Source of the DNA: Portulaca oleracea
Taxonomy: Eukaryota > Streptophyta > Magnoliopsida > Caryophyllales > Portulacaceae
DNA: 64,000 bases
Assembly: GCA_029582165.1 (NCBI GenBank)
Contig: CM055868.1
Location: 11,886,001-11,950,000, forward strand
Direction: 5' to 3'
The notes below the pieces were generated by a model, which ran no database searches, was not told where the DNA came from, and worked only from the letters and a program-made list of their open reading frames with translations. The translations under genes and the position numbers were made by a program. This document shows positions 37,941 to 51,440 of the stretch, in pieces (positions within the stretch are counted from its first letter, which is position 1; each line of letters opens with the position of its first letter).

Positions 37941-40253
37941 GATGAAGCTCGTCGCATGGAATTGTAGAGGTTTGGGAGGGGTGGAGTACTCTTTAATTCC
38001 ATACTTATCGTGGGTTCAATACTCCGGGAATTTTAATGTTTTAGCGTTGTTTGAGACAAAACAACTGCTAGTTGATGCTCGATAAATTTTGTGTAAAATA
38101 GGGTTTTCTAATGTGAGGGGCATGGATATGGTGGGTAGATCGGAGGATATTGTGGTAGGGTGGTGTAATGATGTATCTCTGACTCTAATCCTTGTAAATC
38201 ATCATGATGTAATTATCTAATTAAATAAAGGAAGTAGTTTATGTTGGTATATTTGTTTTATATGTGATGCTCCTGTAGTTGAACAAAGAAGACAAGTATG
38301 GGAGAATTTGACTGCTATTGTGCATGATCTCTTTAGTACATATGTGCTTATTGGAGACTTCAATCAGGTGGCCACATTTGGTAAAAAATTAAGGATGTTG
38401 TGATCACGTACGTAGGCTGAAGGAATTTGTTATTTGGATGAATTCTTTGGGTTTACAGGAGGTTCCTTTTCAAGGAGTCCCTTTCACATGGACAAACATG
38501 GATGAGGGTGAAGTCAGACATAAGAAAGGTTAGATAGAGCCTAGGCATCACTGGAGTGGTTGGACGAGTTTCCACACAGTTATATTAATAATCATCTGAT
38601 ATCAGTATTTAATCACTCATTACTGGTTTTGTATGTCCAAAGTATGGTGCCTACTAAACAAAGATTATTTAGACTAGCAACTTGGATTATCCGACTAATA
38701 GAATTGCAGCAGAGGGTTACACAAATTGTTGATGAAGAAATTGATGGAACCTAATTATATTGTTTGGTGAAGAAATTGGCGCAAACAAGACATCTTGGTA
38801 AAAGAATATGTTTGCAATTAAAGGCAGATCACACCAAAGATATTAGTGAACCCATGTCTGAGCTACAAGATCTCTAGCAGCAGTTATTATCATATCAGAT
38901 GAACTCTTTGGCTTTTGCAAGGATGTTGTGTAAAATGGATGATATAAAACAAGGGCTTCACCAATTACAAATATTTTGGAAGGAAAGAAGTCGATTGTCC
39001 TAGTTAAGAGAAAGGGATCAGTGTACTAAAATTTTCTTCAAGCACTATAAAAGTCGGCAACAGAAAATGATTATTTGGGGAATCCGTCTATCAAATGGAT
39101 TGATGGACAGTTGATCCTCCTTAGATCAGACAATAGGCATATGAGTATTTTTTTAAAAAATTATACAAGTCGCAAACGGTTCTTACATCACCAAAGAAAC
39201 GATGAGAGTATTGTCAGAAAGCTCTTTCCAACAATCACTTAGAAATGTTACAAAGGAGTTTTACGCCCATTAGGATCAAACGAGAAGTGTTTCAACTCAA
39301 AGTAGATAAAAGTCCTGGTCCATGTGGTATTCCACCGACTTTCTTTCAACAGTGTTGGGATATAGCACAAGAAACATCGGTAGCAGCAGTGTTGTCATTC
39401 TTGAATGATGGGTGCTTTTCAGGAGAATTAAACAATACGTCGATTGTTATGATACATAAGAAAGAAGCTCCCCAAACCATCAGTGACTTTAGACCGATAA
39501 GTTTGTGTAATGTTTTGTATAGAATTATCAGTAAATGCATGGTAAACCACTAGCGCCCGATATTGCAAGACATTATCAGCGACAATCAAGGGGCATTTAT
39601 ACAAGTAAAGATTAGCAGTGGAGCATTTCCTGCTTGTGTTGGGTTCGGTGGTCTAGTCCTAAGTAGGCCACAAGAAGAGGTGGGCCCAATCTAATCGGGG
39701 TCACCCCAATTAGGGGCGGAATAAGAATCCTAACTATTAGGATTTCCACCTAATCGAAACTAAGTTAACCCAAAAAATAAATGACAGAATTGAAATGATA
39801 GCAAGGGCTTAGTATTACCTCGTGTCTCTAGATACGATCACCTCGGCTGGCCTTGTACTCTTGAACGCTCTGGACTCCAAAATGGATTCCGAGTAGAAGA
39901 TTCTAAATAGGAATCCTCCACAAAAGGTCCACGCAGTACCTTTCGGTATGACTGCTAGACCGTTTCAACTCCGATCAAATCGAGTTCAAAAGAGTATGTT
40001 GGTCGTATCTAATACGACACATCCTTCCTTCCTTAGGGAGGTTTCCTAGGAATCACCCTGAGACTTCTAAAATCGGAAACTTTCGAAGGAAAGGTTTCCT
40101 AGTATCCCTTAAATCTCGAATAAGAGAATAGCCTTTACAATGACCATTTGGGATGGGAAGACAAGGTTTTCCATCTCAAGGGGACCCCCTTATGTAGGGG
40201 AGAGAGGGGAGAAGAAGGCATAAGTCCTAATGTGGGACGCGCCTCCTGGGCAT

Positions 40254-40365
40254 CACCACATACTGTGGTGACCCCACCACGAACCGTGTCGTGGAACAAA
40301 TTCAAAATTTGCTTCTAGGAGGCCACCATGGATTTTGGTGGCCCCTACCACCCTTTGTGGTGCCT
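40254..40365. repeat. CACCACGG-CCGTGGTG palindrome pairs in the copia LTR
   Basis: Palindromic units (CACCACATACTGTGGTG, CACCACGAACCGTG, CACCATGGATTTTGGTG, TACCACCCTTTGTGGTG) start at 40254, 40275, 40324 and 40346, so they are paired at 21-22 bp. The partner LTR has the same layout at 47506, 47555 and 47576 (the last two 21 bp apart) with the cleaner form CACCACGGACCGTGG. Confidence 0.85.
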
Positions 40366-43300
40366 CCTTTTCACCACCTAGGAGTTTTTTTACCTCCCCG
40401 GTTCAATAGTCTATTGATCCAACCCTCTTTCTAACATACTTTTGCCTTAGGGCACTGGCTTGTGTGACCCTATGGGACCAATTGGGACGGCTGTGATTGA
40501 ACTGTTCAATCACAGATCAATAGATCTTCTAGCAAAGACGTTGATCACCATGCCATGTTAGCTTTAATACTCGGTTGTATTTGAACATTGTCGGGTCACT
40601 CACAACAATCTCCCACTTGTCCCATAAGTATTCAAGATACAAATTCCCTTGTCTCTTTAATGTCTCGGATTCAGATAAGGTAAGTCCCAGTCATCCTTAT
40701 TTAGCGCAAATATTTCTCAATCTCTGAGTTAGACTTGAAAACAGATGATCTACTATTGATCCATCTAGGGTTGGCCAAGCATTTTTCAGTCTAATCTCAT
40801 CGAGTGGCCTATGAGACATGAAACCATCAGAGAGGGTGGACAATGTCGCCTTGTTCAACCACAAATCACTACACAATCGAAAATAACCCGGACGCCGCCC
40901 ACTTCACATCCTTTTAGGAAAGGTTTCGACGCACTCCAAGGTCATAACGAACTATGTATGAAGTGTAAATAACTCAGGATTTAGGAATTTCTTTGAGTTA
41001 ATGAGAATTCTTATCTTATGATAATAACTTAAAGAATTTCTCACCGTGGGTTAGTTCAGTAAATGTTCCCCAACACTTTACCCATGTGATTGACTTTTGA
41101 CATCCAATGTCCCTATGATCATGAAACTTGATCATAAAATTAATCCACCATGCTAATTGCTTACAATTATCACTGTTCCAACATATTAGGAACTTGGTCG
41201 ACATTCGACCAGGTCTAGCATTTCCAATTTCACCTAATGGAGCATCATAAGACCAAACATCATCTGTTCTTCTCATTTTGGAACAAGCTAACCTTTTGGA
41301 CATTCGTTCAATTCTAAACCTTAATTGAACTCAACCATTAAAGTTTTATTAATGAATAAAATGATTTTACAACTTGTGTATCAATGTAAACATGAGAAGT
41401 AAGATACCCACATTCTCCAATGCGATAACAACTCATGAACTGTTCATACAAGAGTATTAAATCCCGCACATTCTCCAATGCGTCTCAAGACCTGTTGCCC
41501 CAACATAACCTTTATGTCAAGTATAAGAATTATACTCACAATGCAATAGGGAATTATATTTTGTGACATTCACTTCAAAATGAACCTTGCACATTTAATA
41601 ATCACACACTTCGAACGACATTCGGTTAACATGATTTCCAAGAGAAATACATGTGCGAACTTGTTTTGCGGCCTAGGTTGCTTAACTCGAGCAATGGCCC
41701 CAAAAAGAAAACCAATCTTATGTTGTGCAACACTAGGCGCCAAGTTCTTTGATGAACTCCTTCATCCACACAGTCACCAAGGCAATTTTCCAAAACAAGT
41801 TATGATGTACTTAGGCTTAAAACAGATTCCTTAAGAGGAGTCCTACATGGAACCTTTCCAAGTTACAACCTCTTCTTTTGGACGTGACCAGACTGATTAT
41901 GGTAACCATCATTGTTTGTTATGTGTCACCCATTGGTGTAACTCTTTACACATTTACCATTTTTCCTCTCCACAAAACCAAAGACATCTCTTTAGATTTT
42001 ATTATGCTCTTCAGTATATTAAACACAATAGTCCAACGTTTCAATCCAATTGAAACTTGACCACACAAACTCAAGATATTTTGTCTTGGGCAGCTCAATA
42101 CTTATAATGGCAATCATAACTGATCCTGTTACCAAAGAATAGATAAGGTTTCACATCCACTCTTGGGATTCAGATGTCAACTACATCTTGCCATACCAAG
42201 TGATGTATTGATGTCATTATGGATCAAATCCCCTTCTTGGGGTTTTGCTGAACTATTTCAGCAACTTATCATCATAAGTTTAATTCAAAATAACTAAACA
42301 CATCGATCGATCTCCATAGACCTCAACTCCAAGACTACATTGAGCTTTATCGAGGTCTCTTATAAAATTGAAAAATCCTGCACCTTCAATCTTAAAACAT
42401 TAGGTTAGGAAAACCATTTTTCAATTTGGAGTATTTCACTACATATAGGACCAAACAGGACAAACACACTCCCACTGAATTTCTTGCAACTACAAGTATA
42501 TCTGGATTCTTCAGAAGATGAAACTATTTGATCACTTGATCAACCATTGATCTTTAACTCCATGCCCTTGCCAAAGATCACAACTGACCGTCATTAGCTT
42601 AAGGACCTTCCCAACACGTTTGGAACCTCAAAACGTCTAGAACGTATCATATACACTCTCAGTTTCTGGAATTAAATCCAAGAAAGAGTGTTTTGATGTC
42701 CTTTTGTTATAGTCATACTATGTGGTTATGGCTAGGAGTATTGTAATAGACTTGTGGGTTATGGGCCCACTATTGGTTAAAGGTCTATTTCACAGTCACC
42801 AGTAAGAAGATAGATAACTAACAACTAGTAGAGCCTCATAACCACTCAGTTGACTATCCATGTTGATTCATTTTACTAGACACACCATCAACCATGGTGT
42901 TCTCAGAGGAATGAGATCTATGAAACGATTTCACTATCTCTTCGATGAAAGACGAATTCTCTACTCATAACTTCAGCACCTTGACTTGCGTGATGGACTA
43001 GTTCATATACTTTATTCAGGAAATCTTTAAACTCTTTAAAGGATTCCAAACCATGACACATTGAGTGGCATAACCATGTCCACTGGAGTTGTCATACAAG
43101 ATAATGAAGTATTTTTGCTCATTCTTGGTACCAGTTTCTGGTAGAGCCAAATACATCTAATCTAATATGTACCACCCCTAAACTCTTTACTAGCCCGCTC
43201 ACTACTTCAAATGAAAAGATGATAAAGTCATTTGTCCTATCAGATATACTTTGCAAACACCCAGTGTTTCAAAGTCCAATCCATCCAAAAGTGCATGCAC

Positions 43301-43850
43301 AAAGCAACATATGAATGCCTATACTAACTAAAATGACTTTAGCGAAAAACCATAATTGCGGCGAATGGAGTCATATAATCAACTCATTTTGAATCTAATG
43401 TTATGAATATGTTTATCTTAATCCAAAATATACTAGTCATTCAACAAATGCTAGTATCGTAGTAGATTCATTCCTTAGAAATTAAAGCATCGCCTTTACA
43501 ATTTCGAAAGGATAAACAACCATTCCAAAACTCGAAAACAGAAATCTAATTTCTGATTACTTACATGAACTAAATAACTAATGATTGAGTTCAGGTACTT
43601 GTTAAGAAGGAAAAGATAAACTAGAATCTTAAAGCATAAACTAGCAACTACTTGCTCGTCTCTCATGCTAAGATTAACTCCTATTCTTGCTGTCCGTCCA
43701 CTTTTCTGCTTTCATCTTGCAAATTTCGACAAATGTGAGATTTAAGTTAGTATCCAATACCCAAAAGTAGAGACATTTGGGATATATTAAATCACATATG
43801 TACCTGATTCAAGAAATTCCATTTCTCAAACTCCAAGCCTGTCAGGTACT

Positions 43851-44620
43851 CTAGGCAAGCCTTCTCCTGGATATCATAGACCTACGCAACAACCTTACGC
43901 TAGCCTTCATGATCTTCGAGGCCCTTCTTGACTTAGCAGACCTCCTGAGGTGCCTTTTCTTCTTGACCTTTGGAACGATCTTGTAAGCCTCGTTAGAAGT
44001 AATCAAGTCTTTCTCAGCTGCTATGAGCATCTCCTGTAGCTTCAACAAGCTATAACTATGCCCTTACCTGATGTAATTCATCTTAAAAGATTGGAATCCA
44101 TCGTGCAACGAGCTCAGGATGATGTCAGCAGCCAAGGTAGGGTCAAAAGGAAAGCCTTGTCCGCTCAAGTTGTTGAAGTGAGTAATCATCTTCAACACAT
44201 ATGGTCCAACAAATTCGCCGACCTTCAGTTTCATGAAGATCTAGTTAGTAGTCTTATGTCTTTTCTCGAGAATCTGCTTCATCTACAGAGATTCTCAGAG
44301 AAAGACAATCTCGAAAGATGGCATGCCCCCAAAATACTTTTGGAGCAGCGAAGACATACTACCCAAAATCACCTTAGCCATATAGGTATCATCATCACAA
44401 TGACGTTTCCACTTGGCTTTCTCAACTTCCGAGGCATTAGCGGCAGGGGGGTTGCCCTTAGGTATGTCAAGCACATACTCTTTCTGCTCTGTGTTGAGAC
44501 ATTTCTCAGATACTTAACTCAATTCAGGTAATTTGATCCAGTGAGCTTCTCCTTCTCAAGGAGGTGACGATGGTAAGGGAGGTCAGCAACAAACCTTTTG
44601 AATCTACAAGCCAAAACGAT
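43851..44620 (-). pseudogene. Ty1/copia gag relic
   Basis: The reverse strand reads EKLTGSNYLN followed by a UBN2-like gag pattern (GPHVLKMI..., LGFP...DIILSSLHDGF) with frameshifts. It ends in a Lys/Arg-rich segment (KVKKKRHLRRS) where the zinc-knuckle region should follow. Only short stretches stay in one frame. Confidence 0.65.
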
Positions 44621-45537
44621 TCAATTAGGATTTAAACATCAATAAGCTTTAGAAATTAACCAAGCCTTAATTTCAACATTAAAACACACTTAACTCTCAT
44701 TTAGTGTTTCAATGTGACCAAGACCCAACAAGCACAAATCGATATCGAGTGAGCTTTGGCCCAAACAAACTTCGTGTCAGATCGCCTAAGATAGATCATC
44801 TTATGATCAATCGTTCTAAATGATTCTTGGCGAGAGTGTGTGTATCCTATACAACACCTTTCTCTATTGCTTATGACTCTAGACCTTCTAGCGTAGCATT
44901 ATGGGCAGACCTGACTTCAATCTAATTTGTTACCAATCCATGGATGACTTGCTTTGGCAACGACCGTTCATGATCCAAGTGGTGGTTGCCACAGTGAACA
45001 ATCACATGTCCAAATTTTAGAGAATACTGATTTATTAAACATGAAAAGCATAATAAATAATAAAACATGCTAAGAACCATTCAAAAAATAAATCAAATTT
45101 AATTAAGATAAGCTAGTCTTCAAGTCTTCAAGAACTCTTTCTTGAAACTTCAATAATTTCAACTTGAACGATTCAAGGATTCTCTTTGTTGTCACTTCAA
45201 GAACATCTTCTCGAATGCTTTCAAGAACTCCTCCTTGAAACATCGCAACATTTATGAGAGCTCCCACTCGAGCCGACATCCATGTTGGAATTGGGCTCCC
45301 ACTCAACTTCATGTCTCCACATTACAAAATTTATAAGCGGGTCTCATCAAATGAGATTACATTGCTTTCAAATACAAATTACAACTTTTAAACAAATTAA
45401 ATTGAAATTATATTTAAAATCGACGGCACATAGGACGTATTTCACCCAACCCGGTACGCAGACCGGGAAAACCAGACTAGTGAAGGCCATACTAAGTGCG
45501 CATACAATGAAGTAATTTACTTTGGCAACATTGCAAC

Positions 45538-45702
45538 CATAGTTATTAAAATCCCGATCGTGATCTATGATCCTACGATTTTATGATCCAAAATCCTCGA
45601 TACGATTATACTATCTACACATGATTCACGATCCTACATGGGTTAATTCGGATCCTAACTATCCTATGGATTCGAGTTAAGATCACGATTTTAACAACCT
45701 TG
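45538..45702 (+). mobile_element. hAT MITE (CATAGTTATTAAAATC family), copy 2
   Basis: Ends CATAGTTATTAAAATC and GATTTTAACAACCTTG, length 165 bp, with a perfect 8-bp duplication ATTGCAAC at 45530-45537 and 45703-45710. It is inserted in the copia leader between the gag relic and the primer binding site. Confidence 0.9.
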
Positions 45703-48360
45703 ATTGCAACACAACATATCAACATACATCAAAACCTGCTTCAATAACAATTATAGAAGGCATCCAACTTACAACAAATCAACCAAAATCAAGGGATAAA
45801 GCCAAAACAATTCAGCATCAAACAAATCCCAAACAAAAGCAAGAAATTTGCGCATGCAAACTCAATAAAATCCAATTTTATTAAGTTTATATCTCCAACC
45901 CAAAAAAATTTTAGGTGAGACAGGAAACCCCTTCTAGAAATTTCAAATTTCAAGGCTAGACACATACTCCTTTTGCTTAATTTCCAAAATTGAGCAAATT
46001 TTCTCAGCAGATTCTAAATTCATATTGAGGATCATTTTGTAGAGATTCAACTAGAATCACCCAGCTACCAACTCCACAAAACAATCTGTTTATGCCTAAC
46101 TGATCGATTGATGGTTGATTTCCAAAATCAGTTCTTCAGGCGATACGATACTTGAATGGAATCATCCAATTCAATACCACATGTTAAATCTAATTTAACT
46201 GGGAAGTTATAGAAAACAAGATTTCAAGTCTAAACATTTTAGACCTAAAACTCAAATTCTTTAGGTTTGATGTTTGAAGAAAAACATGAAGTGGCAACAG
46301 TAAAGTTTAGGAGTGTGACATCATATGTCGCACACAGCAAACTAAGCCCAACCTCATGAATTCTAATACGATCCTGAGAGCCACCGGGAGTACAGCGTCA
46401 AACGCAACATTTACTTGAGAGGCTCAAAAATAAGAGAGGAAAACCTTTGAGTTTCACCAAAACCCCGAGTTAGACACTTAGTTTCATGCTCGAAATTCCT
46501 TGTCAAACAAAGGGGTGAAGGCTCATAAGGACATTTATGGTTATGAAAACAAGTGCCACGACCAAAGCTTTCCTCATCTCATATGGAAAACACACATATG
46601 ATCGTAAAGGGAAAACAGAACAAACATCTCGACCCAACATCCAATCAATCAAAGCCAAGGTTCAACCAAATCAAGATCATTACACATAATAATCAAGGTT
46701 AACCCACATAACATACCAAACCAACAATTAATCTAGCTTGCATACATTCTAATAGATCATATTTACCAAAATTATAGCATAAAAGGCATAAACAAGTATT
46801 CTAGCAAGCTATCTAAACATGATTCAACAATTGAAACATATATTTAGTGATAAGATAAAATTAAGCATACTACCGAGGCTCTGATACCACTGTTGGGTTA
46901 GGTGGTGTAGTCCTAACTAGGCCACAAGAAGAGGTGAGCCCGATCTAATCAGGGCAACCCTGATTAGGGGCGGAATAAGAATCCTAACTATTAGGACTCC
47001 CACCTAATCTAAACTAAGCTAACCCAAAAATAAATGATAGAATTGAAAAGATAGCAGGAGCTTAGTATTAAATCGTGTCTCTAAGTACGATCGCCTCGGC
47101 CAGCCTTGTCCTCTCGAACGCTTCGGACTCCCAAAGGGACTCCAAGTAGAAGATTCCAAATAGGAATCCTACACAAAAGGTCCACACAGCACCTTTCGAC
47201 ACGGCTGCTAGACCATTTCAACCTTGATCGAATCGAGGTCAAAAGAGTATGCTGACCGTATCTTATACGACCCGTCCTTCTTCCTTCGGGAGGTTTCCCG
47301 GAATAACCTCGAGACTCTTAAAATCCGAAACTTTCAAAGGACCGGTTTCCTGGTATCCCTTAAATCTCAAATAAGAGACTAGCCTTTACAATGGCCACTT
47401 GGGATGGAAAGACAAGGTTTTCCATCTCAAGGGAACCCCCTTATATAGTGGAAAGAGAGGGGAGAAGAGGGCACAAGTCCGGATGTGGACGCGCCTCCTG
47501 GGCATCACCACGGACCGTGGTAAGAAACAGATTCAAAATCTGCTCCCAAGAGGCCACCACGGACCATGGCAAGAGCACCATGGACCGTAGTGCCTCCTTT
47601 TCACCCCTAAGGGGTTTCTAGCCTCCTCGGTTCAATACTCTATTGATCTGGCCCTCTTTCAAACATACTCTTGCCTTAGGGCACTGGCTTGTGTGACCTT
47701 GTGGGACCAACTGGCACAACTGTGATTCAGTTGTTCAATCACCGATCAATAGATCTTCTAGCAAAGACGTTGATCACCGTGCCATGTTGGCTTTAGTATT
47801 CGGTTGTATTTGAACATTGTCGGGGCACTCCCAAGTCCCAACAGCTTGCCCATGAAATTTTTTCACACAATGGACACTAAAAGGCAAGGTAAACAATATG
47901 TTGCTATTAAAGTGAATATGAGTAAGACCTATGATAGAGTGTGATGAGATTTTTTGGAAGCAGCTTTGAAGCAGTACAAATTCCCTCTGCATTGGATTAA
48001 ATTATTAATGAAATGTTTTACTACGATCCAATACTTGGTTGTCGTAAACGAAGAAACAACAGAATCAATTATCCCGCAAGCAGGATTGCATCAAGGTGAT
48101 CCTCTTTCTCCTTATCCGTGTTATACAAGTTGTGGATGTTTTATCACAATCCTTACATATAGTGCAAAGACAAGGCAAAATCAAAGGCATAAAAGTGGTA
48201 AAGGAATCGCCACAAATCACACATTTATTTTTCATAGATGACTTTATATTATTCTCATATATAAATATAGATTATTATCATGTGGAATTAAAAAATACTT
48301 TTTGGCCAGATGATAAATGTACAAGAGTCCTCAATCATGTTTTCAACTGGTGTTTTCTAT

Positions 48361-48977
48361 TAGGGGTGGAAGAAAAAATCTGGAAACTGGATAAAAAAAA
48401 CCGGGAACGGGCAACATCGAACCGGTGAAAAACCGGATACTAAACGGGGCGTTGGGATATTCACACCGACGGGAACCGGCACCGCACCGTTAATATAGTT
48501 AAATACATATATATATAAATTTTGGTTAAAAAAAATTCTACCCAAAAATTAATACAAAAATAATATAAATTAACTAATTAAAAAAAAGAACATTAGGTGT
48601 TAATGAGTTATTGGGTTGGGCTTATGGGCTAGTAAATTTGGCTCTCTAGCTCACACTCCTCACAGTCTCACTGAGACACTGACTGCCGAGTAAGGTGGAT
48701 GGGGGAGTTAGGTTTTAATATTTCAAATTTTCATTTTCTAGTTTATGGTTTAGGGCTCTCACATTTTTTTTTATTAAATAGAGATTTTTTGATGTTTGAT
48801 AGAAATTTATGCCGTTCCGGTTCACCGATGAAACCGCACCGTTAAAGCCGGTGCACCGGTTTTTAAAAACCGGGTGATTTGGTTCCGGTTCCGGTTTATG
48901 ATTTTCGCGCACCGTTTCATCCGGTGCACCGCTTCGGCGCACCGAAACCACACTGCACCGCACCGTTTCCACCCCTA
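48361..48977. mobile_element. Non-autonomous hAT element rich in ACCGG/GTGCACCG motifs
   Basis: The termini TAGGGGTGGAA and TTCCACCCCTA are perfect inverted repeats. The flanks TTTTCTAT (48353-48360) and TTTCCTAT (48978-48985) fit an 8-bp duplication with one change. Subterminal regions carry many AACCGG, CCGGTGCACCGG and GCACCG repeats, as expected for transposase-binding subterminal motifs. The interior is AT-rich with no transposase. Confidence 0.88.
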
Positions 48978-50640
48978 TTTCCTATCATGAGAAGTTGGAG
49001 TTTAAGACTATATTTGGATTTCAAGATTGCCCATTTTGTACTAAATATTTGGGCATCCCACCAATAATAATGAGAAATAAAACAAGTCAATTCAAGTTTC
49101 TTATGGACGCTTTTATAAAGCTTCAGGGATGACATGAAAGCTTATTATAGCCACCTGGTAGACTAGTAATAATTAATTTAGTCTTGTCCGCCCTTCATCA
49201 ACATGTGTTCTCGGTATATCAAATTTCGAGTAATATAATGGAAAAGCTACATACTTTAACGATCCAATTTTTTGGTGGAATTCCAAAGGGAGAAAATCTA
49301 TCCATTAGGTTCAAGAAGGTCAACTCTATCAGTTGAAAGGTATGGACGTAACAGAGCTAAACTGTTTTTAATCAAGCATCGTTGTTGAAACAAGCATGGC
49401 AGACACTTCATATGGATTCATCCCTTTTAGCTCGTGTATGAAGAGCTAGATATAAAATGACATCTCCACTACTTGCTCCATGCAATTACAAAATTCCACA
49501 TAACGCTTCTTATGCGTGGCCCGAGCAGCTCTTTTGGTAAAATATAAATTACGGTGGTGAATAGGTAATTGACGATCAATACAAATAGGTGATAATAGAT
49601 GGTTAGATGAGAGATATCGCAGGAGGTACTGCATAAGCCAATAATGGAATTGGTAATTATAGACAGGGGATCAAGAATGTGGAATAAAGCATACATCATG
49701 GATATTATCTGATGCAGTGTATTTTTTAGGTACCTGCTCCTTTGAGATGCAGAAGAAAATAAACTGTGTTGGAAAGAATGCCCGACAGGGAGGTATACAG
49801 TTAAATCTGGATTTTGAGTTTTTGGGGTTAATCAATAGTATTTTCCAAAACATATTACTGGAAGAAAAAGAACGATTGTGGCGAATAATATGGGCATATA
49901 AATTACCATCAAAATGGAAATTGTTTATATACCAAAATGTGCAAATAACCCTTTACCACTGGGAGCATACAGAGAAGTCTGAGGACTACATGGTAAAAAT
50001 GGTTGCTGGCATGATTCAAATATTGAATCTATCTCGTACTGATTTAGAGATTGTGATATTTCAATACATATGTGAAAAGCTAAGTCCTCTTGGGTTGAAG
50101 GATACAAATAATGACTTGGGATGGTTGCAGTGGCTGGAAGATTGGTTAAGTTACATAATGAACACGGATAAAAATGTGGGACTAGATTAATGACGTTTAT
50201 CTCAACAATGTGGACAATTTGGAAGATAAGGAACGTGGTGAAAATTGCACGGATGGAAGTTACACAGTATATTATGCAAAATTATCTTACCACATCACTG
50301 AAGGAAGGATATCAATGTGGGACTAGATTGAAGGTAATACTGGAGATACCGAAAAATCGAAAGGAAAATCCTTTTTGGCATTTTTAGCAGTACAAGCATA
50401 ATTGGAGGCGGTCATTTTAGCAGCAACACCTGCCACTCCTGCCAGGGATATGACATACGATGTAGTAGAAATAGCAACAAACTCAGAATTGGTCATTAGG
50501 TTTGTACAAAAACCAAAAGAATGTCACTTTAAATGTGTAACATTAGCGGCTAATGTATTATGCTCTCTTAAAAACTTTACAATGTATAGGATATATAAGG
50601 TATCAAAAATAAAGTAGATAGAGCACATGTAGTAGTAAAG

Positions 50641-51057
50641 GAAATTCTAAAACATTCTTTCAAATTGTATTAGTTTTGATCTGTTGAAGTAAATGTGTAG
50701 ATTTAGGATGAGAAATCTCAGATAATCAAGAGAATCGTAGGCATACCCACTCTCCTTTGACTTATATACAAATCGTATATAGTCGTAATATAAAGCTTTT
50801 TCCTTGTAGGAGGGGACTTAATCAAACTCTCAATCCTTGTCTAAGAAGTGCTACAGTCACAGCCTAGACAAAGGGTGTATAGGAAGGAATGAAATAAATG
50901 TCAAGTAGTAGAAAAAACCATTATTTGTAGTGCAAGGATACACTCTTGGATATGAAAGAAATGAACTTGTGGATAGGATGATGATGCATGAATGTTAAGG
51001 ATAAGGTAGTAGGATGATTAACTCCATCTAATTACCCTTAACGGCACAAAAAACATG
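50641..51057. other. LINE 3' flank, no gene seen
   Basis: Sequence after the LINE RNase H relic. No clear poly(A) tail or host gene is visible. Confidence 0.35.
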
Positions 51058-51159
51058 TGTTAAATTATGTTTGGTCCAAGTGAAACTCAAGAAAAAGGTA
51101 GCCAACTGCAGCCCGTGATTGGCACGACCGTTCCAAGAAAGCAACAAAGGAGGTCTGGG

Positions 51160-51340
51160 AAAGCTGAGCCTTTGCACGCCTGTGGCAAGACTTGGCACAT
51201 GTATGCCAAACACTTGGCAACCAGATTCTGGTTTACCGAGGCTTGGCATGCACTCTCGTGCCAGGTCTTGGCACATTCGTGCCAAACACTTGGCAGTCAA
51301 AGATTGACACCCCCATGCCAAGTGTTGGCACTCCCGTATC
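51160..51340. repeat. CTTGGCAC..GTGCCAA palindrome array
   Basis: Units of the type CTTGGCACATGTATGCCAA, CTTGGCATGCACTCTCGTGCC and CTTGGCACATTCGTGCCAA start at 51191, 51213, 51242, 51267 and 51289, spaced 22-29 bp, with a decayed GCCAAGTGTTGGCAC near 51317. The layout recalls the LTR arrays at 33897, 34701 and 40254. No LTR ends were found around it. Confidence 0.8.
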
Positions 51341-51440
51341 AAGTCCTTAAAACCAAAATACAATTCTTTCGGTCCCGGAAAGCCACTAAATGGCTACCCT
51401 CGATCCTCTTAATTTGTCTAACTATCTTATACTTCATTTT

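Larger units (their letters stand above)
39637..47843 (-). mobile_element. Decayed Ty1/copia retrotransposon in the LINE reverse transcriptase
   Basis: LTRs 39637-40607 and 46891-47843 both begin TGTTGGGTT and end CAACA. A perfect 5-bp duplication GCTTG (39632-39636 and 47844-47848) flanks the element, and the LINE frame resumes across it. The primer binding site TGGTATCAGAG on the reverse strand (46879-46889) lies next to the right LTR, and GTGGGAGATT beside the left LTR is the polypurine tract. So it reads right to left. Reverse-strand traces of copia gag (about 44620-43850), protease/integrase (a GSHIC-like segment near 43740) and RT (about 42600-42400, FGFIQNP-like then a V..VLYVD-like trace) are recognisable but full of stops. 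Confidence 0.9.
37941..50640 (+). pseudogene. LINE ORF2 relic (endonuclease, reverse transcriptase, RNase H), split by two insertions
   Basis: The AP-endonuclease start reads MKLVAWNCRGLGG (37941). LIGDFNQVATF (about 38350) and PFTWTNMDEGE follow. RT begins at about 39250 with KVDKSPGPCGIPPTFFQQCW and FRPISLCNVLYRI. A Ty1/copia element interrupts it (39637-47843). RT resumes with LHQGDPLSPY, then FFIDDFILFS where the catalytic F/YADD would be (about 48235). A hAT element interrupts at 48361-48977. The post-RT region continues with KYLGIPP (about 49045), and an RNase H-like segment YDVVEIATNSELVIRF lies at 50458-50505. Many stops and frameshifts make it non-functional. Without insertions the LINE would be about 6 kb. 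Confidence 0.88.
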
